Assembly: GCA_910585265.1 (NCBI GenBank)
Contig: CAJUCA010000009.1
Location: forward strand, 1-64,000
Origin: an uncultured Oscillospiraceae bacterium
GTDB lineage: Bacteria > Bacillota > Clostridia > Oscillospirales > Oscillospiraceae
Length of the DNA: 64,000 nt
Reading direction: 5' to 3'
Under the pieces are notes generated by a model that made no database searches, was not told the origin of the DNA, and was given only the letters and a program-made list of their open reading frames with translations. This document shows, one piece after another, positions 63,789 to 64,000 of this stretch; the first letter of the stretch is position 1, and every line of letters starts with the position of its first letter. The position numbers and the translations under genes are program-made.

Positions 63789-64000
63789 CTACCCCGGGGG
63801 CAGGCGGCCCAGCAGCAGCGCGGCCCCCGCCTGGGCCAGCAGCAGCTCCGGCGGCTCCCCGGCGTAGGGGAGTATGAGCTCCTGCCGCTCCACCGCCCTG
63901 CCGTCCAGGGTGAGGAACTCCCGCTGGACGGCCACCGAGGCCCGCTGCCCGTCCAGGCTGGACAGGGTGAGGGTGTTCCGGGGGGCGGGGCCGTAGCTGA
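63789..64000 (-). CDS. C-terminal end of a protein, unknown (partial)
   Basis: The last 69 codons before TAG 63791-63789 are inside the window (SYGPAPRNTLTLSSLDGQRASVAVQ and onward). Beta-strand pattern in the first half, Leu/Ala-rich in the second (PPELLLAQAGAALLLGRLPPG). Too short to assign. Its downstream side is the promoter of the aromatic operon. Confidence 0.5.
   Translation of the reverse strand, partial: SYGPAPRNTLTLSSLDGQRASVAVQREFLTLDGRAVERQELILPYAGEPPELLLAQAGAALLLGRLPPG

Overview
The window comes from a high-GC, spore-forming gut Firmicute of the Oscillospiraceae type (Flavonifractor / Lawsonibacter / Pseudoflavonifractor-like). That placement is inferred from the gene set (spoIIR, divIVA-sepF-yggS, reverse-order rubrerythrin, Met T-box, AddAB), the very GC-rich codon use and the many GC-rich intergenic palindromes; no 16S gene is present to confirm it.

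Layout. 1-330: tail of a large serine recombinase from a mobile element lying mostly off the left edge. 323-11,322: housekeeping genes (ClC channel, GNAT enzyme, lipoprotein, gapA, divIVA/sepF/yggS with a HlyD-like protein, miaA-hfq, a CmpB-type membrane protein), with a small type I toxin-antitoxin-like locus after gapA. 11,323-18,200: methionine ABC importer metNI, a Met-specific T-box and metQ, a lipoprotein, then infC-rpmI-rplT, whose two spacers each carry one copy of a 166-bp mobile repeat. 18,205-25,072: addB-addA. 25,073-32,543: GNAT enzyme, an ABC importer with a C39-like protein, pseudouridine breakdown genes psuK-psuG with a triplicated 3' end, and a candidate small RNA locus. 32,544-38,312: rpoN, a 1066-aa Sel1-repeat protein and two small envelope proteins.

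38,470-50,808 is a 12.06-kb integrative element in the 3' part of the rubrerythrin gene, bounded by 274-bp direct repeats. The incoming copy rebuilt the rubrerythrin reading frame and left the original 3' end as a remnant at the far side. The element is visibly lower in GC. It carries a tyrosine integrase, WYL and XRE regulators, a resolvase, a SprT-like metallopeptidase, a PrimPol/PriCT primase, a lipoprotein and several small unknown proteins. I see no relaxase or conjugation genes.

51,123-53,147: perR-rubrerythrin operon behind a Per/Fur-like operator, two small divergent genes, a second toxin-like locus (holin-like peptide) and spoIIR. 53,263-63,707, all on the minus strand: an aromatic supra-operon in transcription order aroF, a broken xre gene, aroB, aroA, a GNAT gene, aroC, a gamma-carbonic anhydrase-like gene, pheA, aroK, aroQ, aroE and ispE. 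Together these cover the route from PEP plus erythrose-4-phosphate to chorismate and phenylpyruvate. A 31-codon leader peptide rich in Phe, followed by a terminator, precedes aroF and looks like a ribosome-controlled attenuator.

The most unusual signals are the two compact toxin/antisense RNA loci, the aroF leader peptide, the rubrerythrin-targeted element, and several families of intergenic repeats, some with variable tandem cores, whose ends repeatedly coincide with the stop codons of neighbouring genes.
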